Of a DNA stretch of 36,806 nucleotides, positions 8,534 to 16,331 are shown piece after piece (position 1 is the first letter of the stretch; every line of letters begins with the position of its first letter). Made by a program: the position numbers and the translations under genes. Origin of the DNA: Chitinophagaceae bacterium (GTDB lineage Bacteria; Bacteroidota; Bacteroidia; Chitinophagales; Chitinophagaceae); the NCBI GenBank assembly GCA_023957155.1, contig JAMLHK010000022.1, positions 1-36,806 on the forward strand, given 5' to 3'. Below the pieces are notes generated by a model, which was not told the DNA's origin, did not search any database, and saw only the letters and a program-made list of their open reading frames with translations.

Positions 8534-9793
8534 TCAGGTATTCAAAAATACTTCCTCTCCGTTAATTATCCCAATTACCTTTCCTTTAAGTTCTTTTCCT
8601 ATGAAAGGGGAATTTTTTGACTTCGACCGGATCTGACTTTCCTCAAAGATATAGGATTCGCCCGGCTGAAACAGCGTAATATCCGCGGGTTGTCCTTCCT
8701 GTATAACAGCGGCCGGTAATCCAAAAAGTTTTCTCGGGTTCATACTGCATAATTCAATCCAGCGTTCAGGAGAAACACCCGCCGCACCTGCCACACCAAA
8801 GGCTGTTTCCAGTCCGGTCATACCATACCCTGCATATTCGAATTCGCAGGTTTTGGCGTCCCATTCGTGTGGAAAATGATGGGAAGCGATACAATCAATC
8901 CATCCGTTATTTACAGCATCACAAAGTGCCTGCCTGTTTTCGGGAGTACGCAAAGGAGGATTTACTTTAAGATTCGTATCATAATTCATCAGGTTTTCAT
9001 CGCTGAAAAAAAGATGATAGGGTGTTACGGAACAGCTCACCTTCACTCCTTTGTCTTTGGCTTTTTTAACCAGGTCTACCGATCTGCCAGTGCTGATACC
9101 CGTAAAATGCATCCGTGAGGCGGCATATTCCACAAGTTCTATATCCCTGGACACCATCATTTCTTCCGCAATGGCCGGCTTTCCGGGCAAGCCCAGCCGC
9201 GTAGATACAATTCCTTCATTGATTAACCCGTGTACACCAATGCTCCTATCCTGCGGTACCTGGATCAGTACCCCGTCAAACGCCTTCACATATTGCAATG
9301 CCTTTACCAGAACACCGGCAGACTGAACCGCATTAACGCCATCGCTGAATGCAACCGCACCGCTTTGGTACATATCATACATTTCAGCAAGGTCTTTACC
9401 CTCCGCATTCTTTGAAATAGCTCCTATAGGGTGAATATTCACCGGGAGGGATCTGCTTTTTTCTTTAATATATTCCACCTGCGACTTGCTATGTATTACC
9501 GGGTTGGTATTAGGCAAAACAAATACATGCGTATACCCACCGGCTGCTGCGGCTTTTGCCCCGGTTTGGAGCGTTTCTTTAAACTCATACCCCGGATCGC
9601 AGAAATGAGCGAAAATATCTACCCAGCCTGGCGAAACCTGCAATCCGTCGTACTCAATAACGGAATCAGCTTTTTCTTTAATATTATCTCCTATACGAGA
9701 GATAATACCATCCGTAATTAAGATATCTTTTTGCTGTCCATCGAATGGCGAGCCAGCCCCGGTAATTATGGCTTTGCGAATGAGGATAGTCAT
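8534..9793 (-). CDS. dihydroorotase homologue lacking most metal ligands
   Basis: This 419-residue amidohydrolase-superfamily protein aligns by eye with class I dihydroorotases: SPGWVDIFAHFCDPGYE (55-70), VLPNTNPV (92-99), AFSDG (148-152), HFTGIST (229-235), NPPLRTPENR (278-287), CIASHHFPHEWDAK (301-314). The active form would read DxHxHxRxPG, but here the first His is F61 and the substrate Arg is C65. The third His region is QVPQD (178-182) without His, the HxxH pair has G232 in its second position, and the final catalytic Asp position is H305. Only H63 and D151 remain of the expected ligands. Probably a non-catalytic paralogue, possibly a partner of aspartate transcarbamoylase like Pseudomonas PyrC'. 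It is the first gene of the operon. Confidence 0.88.
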   Translation of the reverse strand: MTILIRKAIITGAGSPFDGQQKDILITDGIISRIGDNIKEKADSVIEYDGLQVSPGWVDIFAHFCDPGYEFKETLQTGAKAAAAGGYTHVFVLPNTNPVIHSKSQVEYIKEKSRSLPVNIHPIGAISKNAEGKDLAEMYDMYQSGAVAFSDGVNAVQSAGVLVKALQYVKAFDGVLIQVPQDRSIGVHGLINEGIVSTRLGLPGKPAIAEEMMVSRDIELVEYAASRMHFTGISTGRSVDLVKKAKDKGVKVSCSVTPYHLFFSDENLMNYDTNLKVNPPLRTPENRQALCDAVNNGWIDCIASHHFPHEWDAKTCEFEYAGYGMTGLETAFGVAGAAGVSPERWIELCSMNPRKLFGLPAAVIQEGQPADITLFQPGESYIFEESQIRSKSKNSPFIGKELKGKVIGIINGEEVFLNT

Positions 9794-9833
9794 TGTGTAA
9801 AGTTCAGCGAAGATAAATGCTATTTATTGATTT

Positions 9834-9862
9834 TTTGAAATTGGAATTTTAAATTACTTTTG
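9834..9862 (+). promoter_or_regulatory. promoter of tRNA-Pro
   Basis: TTTG at 9834-9837 and TACTTTTG at 9855-9862, separated by 17 bp, match both halves of the Bacteroidota promoter (TTTG, TAnnTTTG). The -7 element ends 19 bp before the mature tRNA 5' end. Confidence 0.7.
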
Positions 9863-9881
9863 CCACCCCAAAATATCTGTT

Positions 9882-9955
9882 CGGGACGTAGCGCAGCCCG
9901 GTAGCGCACTTGCATGGGGTGCAAGGGGTCGCTAGTTCGAATCTAGTCGTCCCGA
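9882..9955 (+). tRNA. tRNA-Pro (anticodon GGG)
   Basis: The 74-nt cloverleaf folds cleanly. The acceptor CGGGACG pairs with CGTCCCG, the D-arm is GCGC/GCGC, the anticodon stem is CTTGC/GCAAG with loop ATGGGGT giving anticodon GGG (reads CCC), and the T-arm is GCTAG/CTAGT with loop TTCGAAT. The discriminator base is A and CCA is not encoded. A promoter precedes it and a terminator follows it, so it is a single-gene unit. Confidence 0.96.
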
Positions 9956-9959
9956 CTCT

Positions 9960-9993
9960 GCCCGCCGTAGCTTCTGCAAAGGCGGGCTTTTTT
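9960..9993 (+). terminator. rho-independent terminator of tRNA-Pro
   Basis: GCCCGCC (9960-9966) pairs with GGCGGGC (9981-9987) around a 14-nt loop and is followed directly by six T. It begins 5 nt after the tRNA. Confidence 0.9.
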
Positions 9994-10023
9994 ATTTATT
10001 TAATAACATTCTCTCTCCTTTGC

Positions 10024-10047
10024 GGGCTTCGTTGGGCGAAGCCCAAC
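10024..10047. repeat. two overlapping, mutually exclusive hairpins
   Basis: GGGCTTCG (10024-10031) pairs with CGAAGCCC (10037-10044). In the same bases GTTGGGC (10031-10037) pairs with GCCCAAC (10041-10047) around GAA. Both are perfect. The spacer lies between the functional tRNA unit and the tRNA relic and holds no gene. Confidence 0.55.
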
Positions 10048-10131
10048 AGAAGTTCGATATTTATACAGGAAGGGAAACTTATTAATTCAGGTAGTCTTGT
10101 TTTTTTATGGAGATTGCCTTTTTTGTGTATC

Positions 10132-10204
10132 AACCGGTAGCGCATCCCGCCTAAGGAAGGGTGGGTCGCTAGTTCTCCCGCTGATTGCGGGATAGTCCTC
10201 CCCA
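10132..10204 (+). pseudogene. tRNA relic with palindromic insertion in the T-arm
   Basis: Blocks identical to the neighbouring tRNA-Pro remain in order: CCGGTAGCGCA (D-arm), GGGTCGCTAGTTC (variable loop and 5' T-arm) and TAGTC before a 3' acceptor-like CCTCCCCA. The 5' acceptor strand is missing. The anticodon arm does not close properly, so the isotype is undetermined. Where the intact gene has GAATC in the T-loop, this copy has the 17-bp TCCCGCTGATTGCGGGA (10176-10192), a perfect 6-bp inverted repeat around TGATT. A terminator like that of the intact tRNA follows. Confidence 0.7.
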
Positions 10205-10208
10205 CTTT

Positions 10209-10250
10209 GCCCGCTGTAGCTCGAAAGAGTATCAGCGGGCTTTTCTTTTA
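10209..10250 (+). terminator. terminator downstream of tRNA relic
   Basis: GCCCGCTG (10209-10216) pairs with CAGCGGGC (10233-10240), followed by TTTTCTTTT. The 5' arm plus following bases GCCCGCTGTAGCT resembles GCCCGCCGTAGCT of the tRNA-Pro terminator, which suggests tRNA and terminator were duplicated as one unit. Confidence 0.8.
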
Positions 10251-10258
10251 GAAATATT

Positions 10259-10666
10259 TTATTTCCACTCGTCAAAAATATATACTTCGTACCAGTTCTC
10301 TCCCACATCAGCGATATACAACCTGCCATCTCTTGGCTTATCGGCATACTTTTGTGTGATGGGTCGTTTGCTTATCCCCGCATTTTTCAATTTAAGATAA
10401 TGATACACTTCTTCCGTAAAACGGAGTGTTTCAGCGCTGCCTTCATGAAACAGGATAACATCAGGATACTCAGGGATAATCCAGTCTATATAAGTTTTAT
10501 CCGCCTTGTTAAGCACCCTCACAGATGATGGGGACTGGTCATCATCAGGCGGTAAGCCGGCTTGTGCCCCGGGAAGTTGCTCACCACCCGGGACAACCGG
10601 GTTACACCTGCACATAATAAGGATGGCAGCCATAATAAATACGATCGTTTGCTTTACTTTCATCAT
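10259..10666 (-). CDS. small hypothetical exported protein, probable lipoprotein
   Basis: About 135 residues from the ATG at 10666 (MMKVKQTIVFIMAAILIMCRC); a start at 10699 would put 11 extra residues before the signal peptide and is less likely. Cysteines right after the hydrophobic stretch could serve as a lipidation site although LIMC is not an ideal lipobox. The linker after it is rich in Pro, Gly and Asp. The body (YIDWIIPEYPDVILFHEGSAETLRF and GRLYIADVGENWYEVYIFDEWK, near both ends) matches no family I know. It is a single gene, divergent from recN and convergent with the tRNA region. Confidence 0.6.
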   Translation of the reverse strand: MMKVKQTIVFIMAAILIMCRCNPVVPGGEQLPGAQAGLPPDDDQSPSSVRVLNKADKTYIDWIIPEYPDVILFHEGSAETLRFTEEVYHYLKLKNAGISKRPITQKYADKPRDGRLYIADVGENWYEVYIFDEWK

Positions 10667-10803
10667 ATACCAGCCTGCTAAAAAACACCCTTTGAACAAT
10701 CAAGTGGTTAAGTTCCTTTTCTCAGCAATCTCTCCGGAACAAATCAGGTTTCCGCAAAATACGCAGAAAGCCCTGAAGTTCTGACCGCAGAGACATAGTT
10801 TTC

Positions 10804-10834
10804 TTGGTACGAAATCGGCTATCGGTTAACTTGC
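10804..10834 (+). promoter_or_regulatory. weak promoter candidate upstream of recN
   Basis: TTG at 10804-10806 and TAACTTGC at 10827-10834, 20 bp apart, approximate the Bacteroidota promoter with a shortened -7 element. The same TAACTTGC occurs before the ABC ATPase gene. The recN ATG is 18 bp downstream. Confidence 0.35.
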
Positions 10835-10851
10835 ACGGGTAACGGCCTGCT

Positions 10852-12507
10852 ATGCTTCAAAAACTAATTATACGGAATTACGCCATTATTGAATCAGTTG
10901 AGATTGAGTTTTCTGACAGGCTCAATATCATTACGGGAGAAACCGGTGCGGGAAAAAGCATTCTGGTGGGCGCCCTGGGACTGATACTGGGTGACAGGGC
11001 CGACAGTTCGGTATTATTCAACCCTGATCAGAAATGTATTGTGGAAGGAATCTTTTCCATCCGGGAACGAAAGGAAATTATCGGGGAATTACAGAAAAAC
11101 GATCTGGATGCGGAAGAAGAAATGGTAATAAGGAGAGAAGTCGCTTCAACCGGAAAATCAAGGGCTTTTGTTAATGACACCCCCGTAACCCTTTCCCAGC
11201 TTAAACATTTTGCCTCATTGCTGGTAGACCTGCATCAGCAATTTGATACACAGGAACTGGGAGAAAGCGATTTTCAGCGGGCTGTCATTGATGCACTCGC
11301 CGGCCACCATATGGTTTTGAAACATTACCAGGAGTCTTTTACACTTTACAGCGCTATCGAAAAAAGACTACACGCCGCCAGGGAAAAGCAGGCTGCGGCC
11401 AATAAAGAGTTGGATTATCACAAATTTCTATATAATGAACTGGAAGAAGCGCAATGGAAAGAGCAGGAATTAGAAGAATTAGAAATTGAGCTGAAGCGAT
11501 TAAGTAATGCAGAAAATATCAAATCCACCCTCGGCAAAATAAACTACGAGCTAAATGAGGGAGAACAGCCTCTCGTACAACAGTTAAAAGGATTAAGCCA
11601 TCAATTACAGGCACTTCACCATTTTCACCAGGCTATCCCCGATCTCGTGCAAAGACTCCAATCCGTACAAATAGAATTAGACGATGTAGCCGGTGAAATA
11701 GAAAAGGTAAACAACGAAATACGTTTCGATGAAGAAAGGATACAGGTAGTAAATGACAGGCTTTCACTGGGGTATAAACTTTTGAAAAAACACGGTGTAC
11801 AGACAACCGGTGAATTGCTGAAAATTCAAAGCAGGCTGCAGCAACAACTGGATAATGTACTGGACCTGGATACCGAAATCACCCGGTTAGAAAAAGAGCA
11901 GGCAACACAGCTGCTGGCAACCCGGCAATTAGCGGAAACCTTATCGGCAAACCGCAAAAAGCAGGTAGCCCCGCTGGAGAAAAAAACGGATACGCTGCTC
12001 ACCCGTGTAGGGATGCCCAATGCACGTCTTAAAGTGAGCATTACCCCCGCACCCCTAAGCATAACCGGCGGTGATGCCATTGAATTTTTATTCGATGCAA
12101 ATAAAAGTGACCGCTTTGAACCCCTGCGGAAAGTGGCCAGCGGCGGAGAACTCAGCCGTTTAATGCTTTGCATCAAATCATTAGTTGCCGCCTCCGTACA
12201 GCTACCCACCCTCATCTTCGATGAAATAGATACAGGTATCAGCGGAGAAGCCGCAAAACAGGTAGGTATCCTAATGAAAGAGCTTGGTAAATCCCACCAG
12301 GTCATTGCCATAACTCACCAGCCACAGATAGCAGCCAAAGCGGATGCACATTTCTTTGTATATAAAAAAGAAAAGGACAAAAAAATAAATACCCGTATAA
12401 AATTACTTTCCGATACCGAGCGCGTGGATACCATTGCACAAATGCTGAGCGGGGAAAAACCTACCGCTTCAGCACTCGAAAACGCAAGAGAGATGATGAA
12501 TTTATAA
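10852..12507 (+). CDS. recN: DNA repair protein RecN
   Basis: The 551-residue SMC-like ATPase acts in recombinational repair of double-strand breaks. Walker A is GETGAGKS (29-36) in the N-terminal half, followed by a long coiled-coil with abundant Glu, Lys and Gln (about 150-370). The C-terminal half has the ABC signature VASGGELSRLML (about 427-438), Walker B TLIFDEIDTGISG (about 453-465) and the switch region VIAITHQPQIA. The start MLQKLIIRNYAIIESVEIEF is the family N-terminus. It is an isolated gene preceded by a weak promoter; fabI has its own promoter downstream. Confidence 0.97.
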   Translation: MLQKLIIRNYAIIESVEIEFSDRLNIITGETGAGKSILVGALGLILGDRADSSVLFNPDQKCIVEGIFSIRERKEIIGELQKNDLDAEEEMVIRREVASTGKSRAFVNDTPVTLSQLKHFASLLVDLHQQFDTQELGESDFQRAVIDALAGHHMVLKHYQESFTLYSAIEKRLHAAREKQAAANKELDYHKFLYNELEEAQWKEQELEELEIELKRLSNAENIKSTLGKINYELNEGEQPLVQQLKGLSHQLQALHHFHQAIPDLVQRLQSVQIELDDVAGEIEKVNNEIRFDEERIQVVNDRLSLGYKLLKKHGVQTTGELLKIQSRLQQQLDNVLDLDTEITRLEKEQATQLLATRQLAETLSANRKKQVAPLEKKTDTLLTRVGMPNARLKVSITPAPLSITGGDAIEFLFDANKSDRFEPLRKVASGGELSRLMLCIKSLVAASVQLPTLIFDEIDTGISGEAAKQVGILMKELGKSHQVIAITHQPQIAAKADAHFFVYKKEKDKKINTRIKLLSDTERVDTIAQMLSGEKPTASALENAREMMNL

Positions 12508-12611
12508 ACGGGGAAATGCAGGGTACAGAAAAATACCAGGTCAATTACAGGATGATCACTCCAACAATTATGGCTGCCTCTTCTTTTAATTCCCGATTGG
12601 AGACCCTACAT

Positions 12612-12638
12612 ATTGAATTTATTTGTTGCTTATTTTTG
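12612..12638 (+). promoter_or_regulatory. promoter of fabI
   Basis: TATTTTTG at 12631-12638 is an exact TAnnTTTG, 36 bp before the fabI ATG. ATTG at 12612-12615 is the best -33 candidate, with a short 15-bp spacer. An alternative pairing is TTTG at 12622-12625 with TATTTTTA at 12645-12652, spacer 19. Confidence 0.45.
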
Positions 12639-12674
12639 AATCCCTATTTTTACGTACAATTTAAATAACATTAT

Positions 12675-13490
12675 ATGGCTTATAACCTATTACAAGGAAA
12701 GAACGGAATTATTTTTGGCGCGCTGGATGAAAAATCCATTGCATGGAGAACAGCCTTAAAATGCCACGAAGAAGGCGCCCGCCTGGTGCTGACCAATGCT
12801 CCCGTTGCTTTACGGATGGGAGAGATCAATAAACTGTCCGAATCCACTAATGCACCGGTTATAGCTGCCGATGTTACCAATATGGATGACCTGAAAAAGT
12901 TATTTGAACAGGCCACTTCTCATTTCGGAGGTAAAATTGATTTTATACTTCACTCCATTGGCATGAGCCTGAACGTAAGAAAAGGAAAATCATATACCGA
13001 ACTGGATTACGGGTTTAATCAAAAAACACTGGATATATCTGCCATGTCGCTTCACCGGGTATTGCGTACGGCATGGGATATGGACGCCCTGAATGAATGG
13101 AGCAGCGTGGTAGCACTTACCTATATCGCCGCACAGCGGGTATTTCCCCACTATAGCGAAATGGCAGACGCCAAAGCCCTGTTAGAAAGCGTTGCCCGCA
13201 GCTTCGGTTATCACTATGCCGTTAAAAAGAAAGTAAGAATAAATACGATTTCCCAATCGCCCACCCGCACTACAGCCGGAAGCGGTGTTAAAGGATTTGA
13301 GGGATTTATCAGCTATGCAGAAAAGATGAGCCCTCTGGGGAATGCAAGCGGAGATGATTGCGCAAACTACTGTGTAACCTTATTCAGTGACCTTACCCGG
13401 ATGGTAACCATGCAGAATCTCTTCCATGACGGGGGATTTTCAGCAATGGGCGTAACCCAGGAAGTTCTTAACGGAATAGAAGAAGAGTAA
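12675..13490 (+). CDS. fabI: enoyl-ACP reductase FabI
   Basis: This 271-residue atypical SDR enzyme performs the NADH-dependent final reduction of fatty acid elongation. The nucleotide-binding loop reads GALDEKSIAWRTA (about 15-27), matching the GVANxxSIAWGIA pattern of FabI. The catalytic pair is Y160 and K167 (YSEMADAK, Y-x6-K), with Y150 ten residues earlier as in the family. RINTISQSPTRTTAGSGVKG (about 203-222) is the substrate-loop region. Single-gene unit, convergent with the S4 protein gene 33 bp downstream. Confidence 0.95.
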   Translation: MAYNLLQGKNGIIFGALDEKSIAWRTALKCHEEGARLVLTNAPVALRMGEINKLSESTNAPVIAADVTNMDDLKKLFEQATSHFGGKIDFILHSIGMSLNVRKGKSYTELDYGFNQKTLDISAMSLHRVLRTAWDMDALNEWSSVVALTYIAAQRVFPHYSEMADAKALLESVARSFGYHYAVKKKVRINTISQSPTRTTAGSGVKGFEGFISYAEKMSPLGNASGDDCANYCVTLFSDLTRMVTMQNLFHDGGFSAMGVTQEVLNGIEEE

Positions 13491-13523
13491 GATAACTTTA
13501 CTTCCTCTGCAATGCAGTTTCGA

Positions 13524-13913
13524 TCAGTCCGCTAAGAAACCTTCAATATCCCTGCGTTGTTTTTTTGTCGGTCTCCCTACTTTACTCAGCCGTTTCCCGG
13601 TGTGAAAGCTGGACGCCTGGTATTGTAATCTTTCTATTTCTTCCGCGGGAGTGATATCTATATAATATTGTATCGCTTCACTGTATTGTACCCGGTTATA
13701 CAGCAGCCCGCTCACTTTTATACGCCAGCGCCTGGCTTCGGTCTTAATTTCATACTCATCACCAACATGCACATTACGGGAGGCTTTTACGTTCTCTCCA
13801 TGCAACTTCACCTTTCCTTTATCGCAGGCTTCCGAAGCCATATTTCTTGTTTTAAAAATACGGATTGCCCAGAGGTATTTATCTACCCGGAGTTTTTCTT
13901 TTATCTCACTCAT
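13524..13913 (-). CDS. S4-domain RNA-binding protein (HslR/Hsp15-like)
   Basis: The 129-residue protein starts with an S4 domain: LRVDKYLWAIRIFKTRNMASEACDKGKVKLHG (about 8-39) is its alpha-L RNA-binding core and SRNVHVGDEYEI completes it. The C-terminus is basic (TGKRLSKVGRPTKKQRRDIEGFL). This layout is the Hsp15/HslR type, which in E. coli binds stalled 50S subunits carrying peptidyl-tRNA. It is transcribed divergently from the S9 peptidase gene across about 138 bp. Confidence 0.9.
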   Translation of the reverse strand: MSEIKEKLRVDKYLWAIRIFKTRNMASEACDKGKVKLHGENVKASRNVHVGDEYEIKTEARRWRIKVSGLLYNRVQYSEAIQYYIDITPAEEIERLQYQASSFHTGKRLSKVGRPTKKQRRDIEGFLAD

Positions 13914-14051
13914 AATAATTAAACGTTACCTGTTTTACAAATACGATCCGGCATGATTTGTCAGCAGGATGCCATATCTTTCCGGAACGATCAAATCTTC
14001 AGTCATCATAACCGTTTCTCCCATAAATTTACTATTAAATCGCTTTGGATC

Positions 14052-16253
14052 ATGTACCGCATTTACCTTATCAGAAGCATAATCATTTTTTACTTTGCTT
14101 GTACTGCTTTATCGGGGCAGGCTCAGCATAACGCAGGGAAAATAAAATGGACGGCAGACGGAACCGGATGGTATCAGATACAGGATAACCGTATCCTAAA
14201 GATCAATCCCCTGTCCACGCAACAGGTACAGGTATTGGTTACCGCAACACAGCTTACGCCCGATGGACAGAATCAGCCCCTGGAAATAGCAGACTTTACC
14301 ATCAGTTCCGGCGAAAATCTGCTACTCCTCTTTACGAATACGGCAAGGGTATGGCGCTATAACACCAGGGGAGACTATTGGGTGTTGAACAGGACTTCAG
14401 GAGAATTAAAGCAAATAGGACGGGATAAGCCCGCGCAATCATTGATGTATGCAAAGATGTCCCCGGATGAAAACAAGGTAGCCTATGTAAGCGGTCATAA
14501 CCTTTATGTGGAAGATATCCCTTCCGGAGAGATCACGGCATTAACAACAGATGGGACGCGCCAGATCATCAACGGAACTTTTGACTGGGTATATGAGGAA
14601 GAATTCGGCTGCCGGGATGGATTCAGATGGAGCAACGACAGTAAATACATCGCCTACTGGCAGGTAGATGCCCGTGATACACGGGACTATATTATGCTCA
14701 ATACAACAGATTCTATTTATCCGTTTACGATTCCGGTCGAATATCCCAAAGTGGGACAATCTCCTTCATCGGTTCGTATCGGTGTGGTTAATGCTTCAGG
14801 AGGCGCTACCCGGTGGATGAATATTCCCGGTGATCCGAAGCAGCATTACCTGCCCCGCATGGAATGGACGACCGACAACCAGTCCCTCATCGTTCAGCAA
14901 CTGAACAGGAAACAAAACGAAAGCAGATTGTACACCTGCCATGTATCTGAGGCAACAGTAAAAAACATATATACCGAAACAAATAAAGCATGGATTGAGG
15001 TAAAATCCTACTGGAATGACGATGACCCCGGCGGCTGGGAATGGATAAACAATGGCACCGGGTTTTTATGGGTAAGTGAAAAAGACGGATGGCGCCATAT
15101 TTATCTTATCAGCAATGATGGCAAAAAAGAAACACTACTTACCAAAGGCAATTACGATATAGAAACCATCAGCGCCATTGATGAAAGAAACAGGTATGTC
15201 TATTTTATCGCTTCACCCGAAAATGCGATACAACGTTACCTGTACCGGGCCAGATTAGACGGCAAAAGTAAACCGGAGCTGGTATCTCCCGGCTATTTAA
15301 AAGGCACACACAGCTATGATATTTCGCCGGGAGGCCGTTTATCATTTCATAGCTTCACCAGCCGGGATACACCTCCTGTTGGTGAGTGGATCGAGCTTCC
15401 GGAACATATCCCCTTACAGGAAGATCAAAGTATCGGAAGTAAAATCAAAACAGTAGAAAGAAAAAATGTTGAATTTTTCACTATTACCACCGATGATGAT
15501 ATAACGATGGACGGATGGATCATCGCGCCGCCATCCTTTGACTCCTCTAAAAAATATCCCGTTCTGCTGTATGTATATGGAGAGCCTGCCAGAACTACCG
15601 TTGAAGACCAGTTTTCCATCGGGGGTAATCGCTTATTTGACGGTAACTTGGCACAGAGCGGGTATTTCTATGTTTCCTTTAACAACCGGGGTACGCCAAC
15701 CTTAAAAGGGGCAGCCTGGAGAAAAGCCATCTACCGTAATATCGGAGGTATTAATATCCGCGACCAGGCTATGGCGATGAAGAAACTTTTAGCTCAGCGT
15801 CCTTACCTGGATACAGCACGTGTTGCCAGCTGGGGATGGAGCGGCGGCGGTTCTTCTACCTTAAATTTATTATTCCAGTATCCTGATATTTTTAAAACGG
15901 GAATAGCTGTTGCAGCCTTAACCAACCAGCTCACGTACGACAATATTTACCAGGAACGGTATATGGGTCCCCCGCAGGAAACCGAAGCGGATTACATCAA
16001 AGGTTCGCCGGTAACACACGCAAAAAACCTCCGGGGCAACCTGCTATATATACATGGCACAGGAGATGATAATGTCCATTACCAAAATGCGGAGATGCTC
16101 CTGAATGAACTGATCAAATACAATAAGCAATTCCAGTTTATGGCGTATCCCAACAGGACACATGGTATTCATGAAGGGGAAGGAACAGGCAAACATCTAA
16201 AGACCCTGTTCACTAATTTTTTATTACAATATTGCCCGCCGGGAGCAAGATAG
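14052..16253 (+). CDS. S9 family dipeptidyl peptidase (DPP IV-like), exported
   Basis: I start at the ATG at 14052 because it gives a clean signal peptide (MYRIYLIRSIIIFYFACTALSGQAQ); an upstream ATG at 13953 would place 33 polar residues before it. The mature protein has an N-terminal beta-propeller containing the DPP IV substrate-recognition motif DWVYEEEFG, and a C-terminal alpha/beta-hydrolase. The catalytic triad is S597 in GWSGGG, D672 in HGTGDDNVHY and H704 in NRTHGIHEG. The residue after Ser is Gly where DPP IV has Tyr. It would release X-Pro dipeptides in the periplasm or outside the cell. It stands alone, convergent with the PBP4 gene. Confidence 0.94.
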   Translation: MYRIYLIRSIIIFYFACTALSGQAQHNAGKIKWTADGTGWYQIQDNRILKINPLSTQQVQVLVTATQLTPDGQNQPLEIADFTISSGENLLLLFTNTARVWRYNTRGDYWVLNRTSGELKQIGRDKPAQSLMYAKMSPDENKVAYVSGHNLYVEDIPSGEITALTTDGTRQIINGTFDWVYEEEFGCRDGFRWSNDSKYIAYWQVDARDTRDYIMLNTTDSIYPFTIPVEYPKVGQSPSSVRIGVVNASGGATRWMNIPGDPKQHYLPRMEWTTDNQSLIVQQLNRKQNESRLYTCHVSEATVKNIYTETNKAWIEVKSYWNDDDPGGWEWINNGTGFLWVSEKDGWRHIYLISNDGKKETLLTKGNYDIETISAIDERNRYVYFIASPENAIQRYLYRARLDGKSKPELVSPGYLKGTHSYDISPGGRLSFHSFTSRDTPPVGEWIELPEHIPLQEDQSIGSKIKTVERKNVEFFTITTDDDITMDGWIIAPPSFDSSKKYPVLLYVYGEPARTTVEDQFSIGGNRLFDGNLAQSGYFYVSFNNRGTPTLKGAAWRKAIYRNIGGINIRDQAMAMKKLLAQRPYLDTARVASWGWSGGGSSTLNLLFQYPDIFKTGIAVAALTNQLTYDNIYQERYMGPPQETEADYIKGSPVTHAKNLRGNLLYIHGTGDDNVHYQNAEMLLNELIKYNKQFQFMAYPNRTHGIHEGEGTGKHLKTLFTNFLLQYCPPGAR

Positions 16254-16331
16254 CCGACACAGCCGGTACATGATATAAGCAGGATCAGATCACCTCCCGG
16301 GTATCCCCGCTTAATTTATATTTGTCAGGAC

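Noticed and set aside
10105-10347. 80-codon frame on the minus strand across the tRNA relic
   Set aside because: It overlaps the terminator, the relic and the small lipoprotein gene, with no plausible domain.
11826-12311. 161-codon open frame antisense to recN
   Set aside because: It lies within the conserved C-terminal half of recN, has no recognisable domain and follows recN codon constraints.
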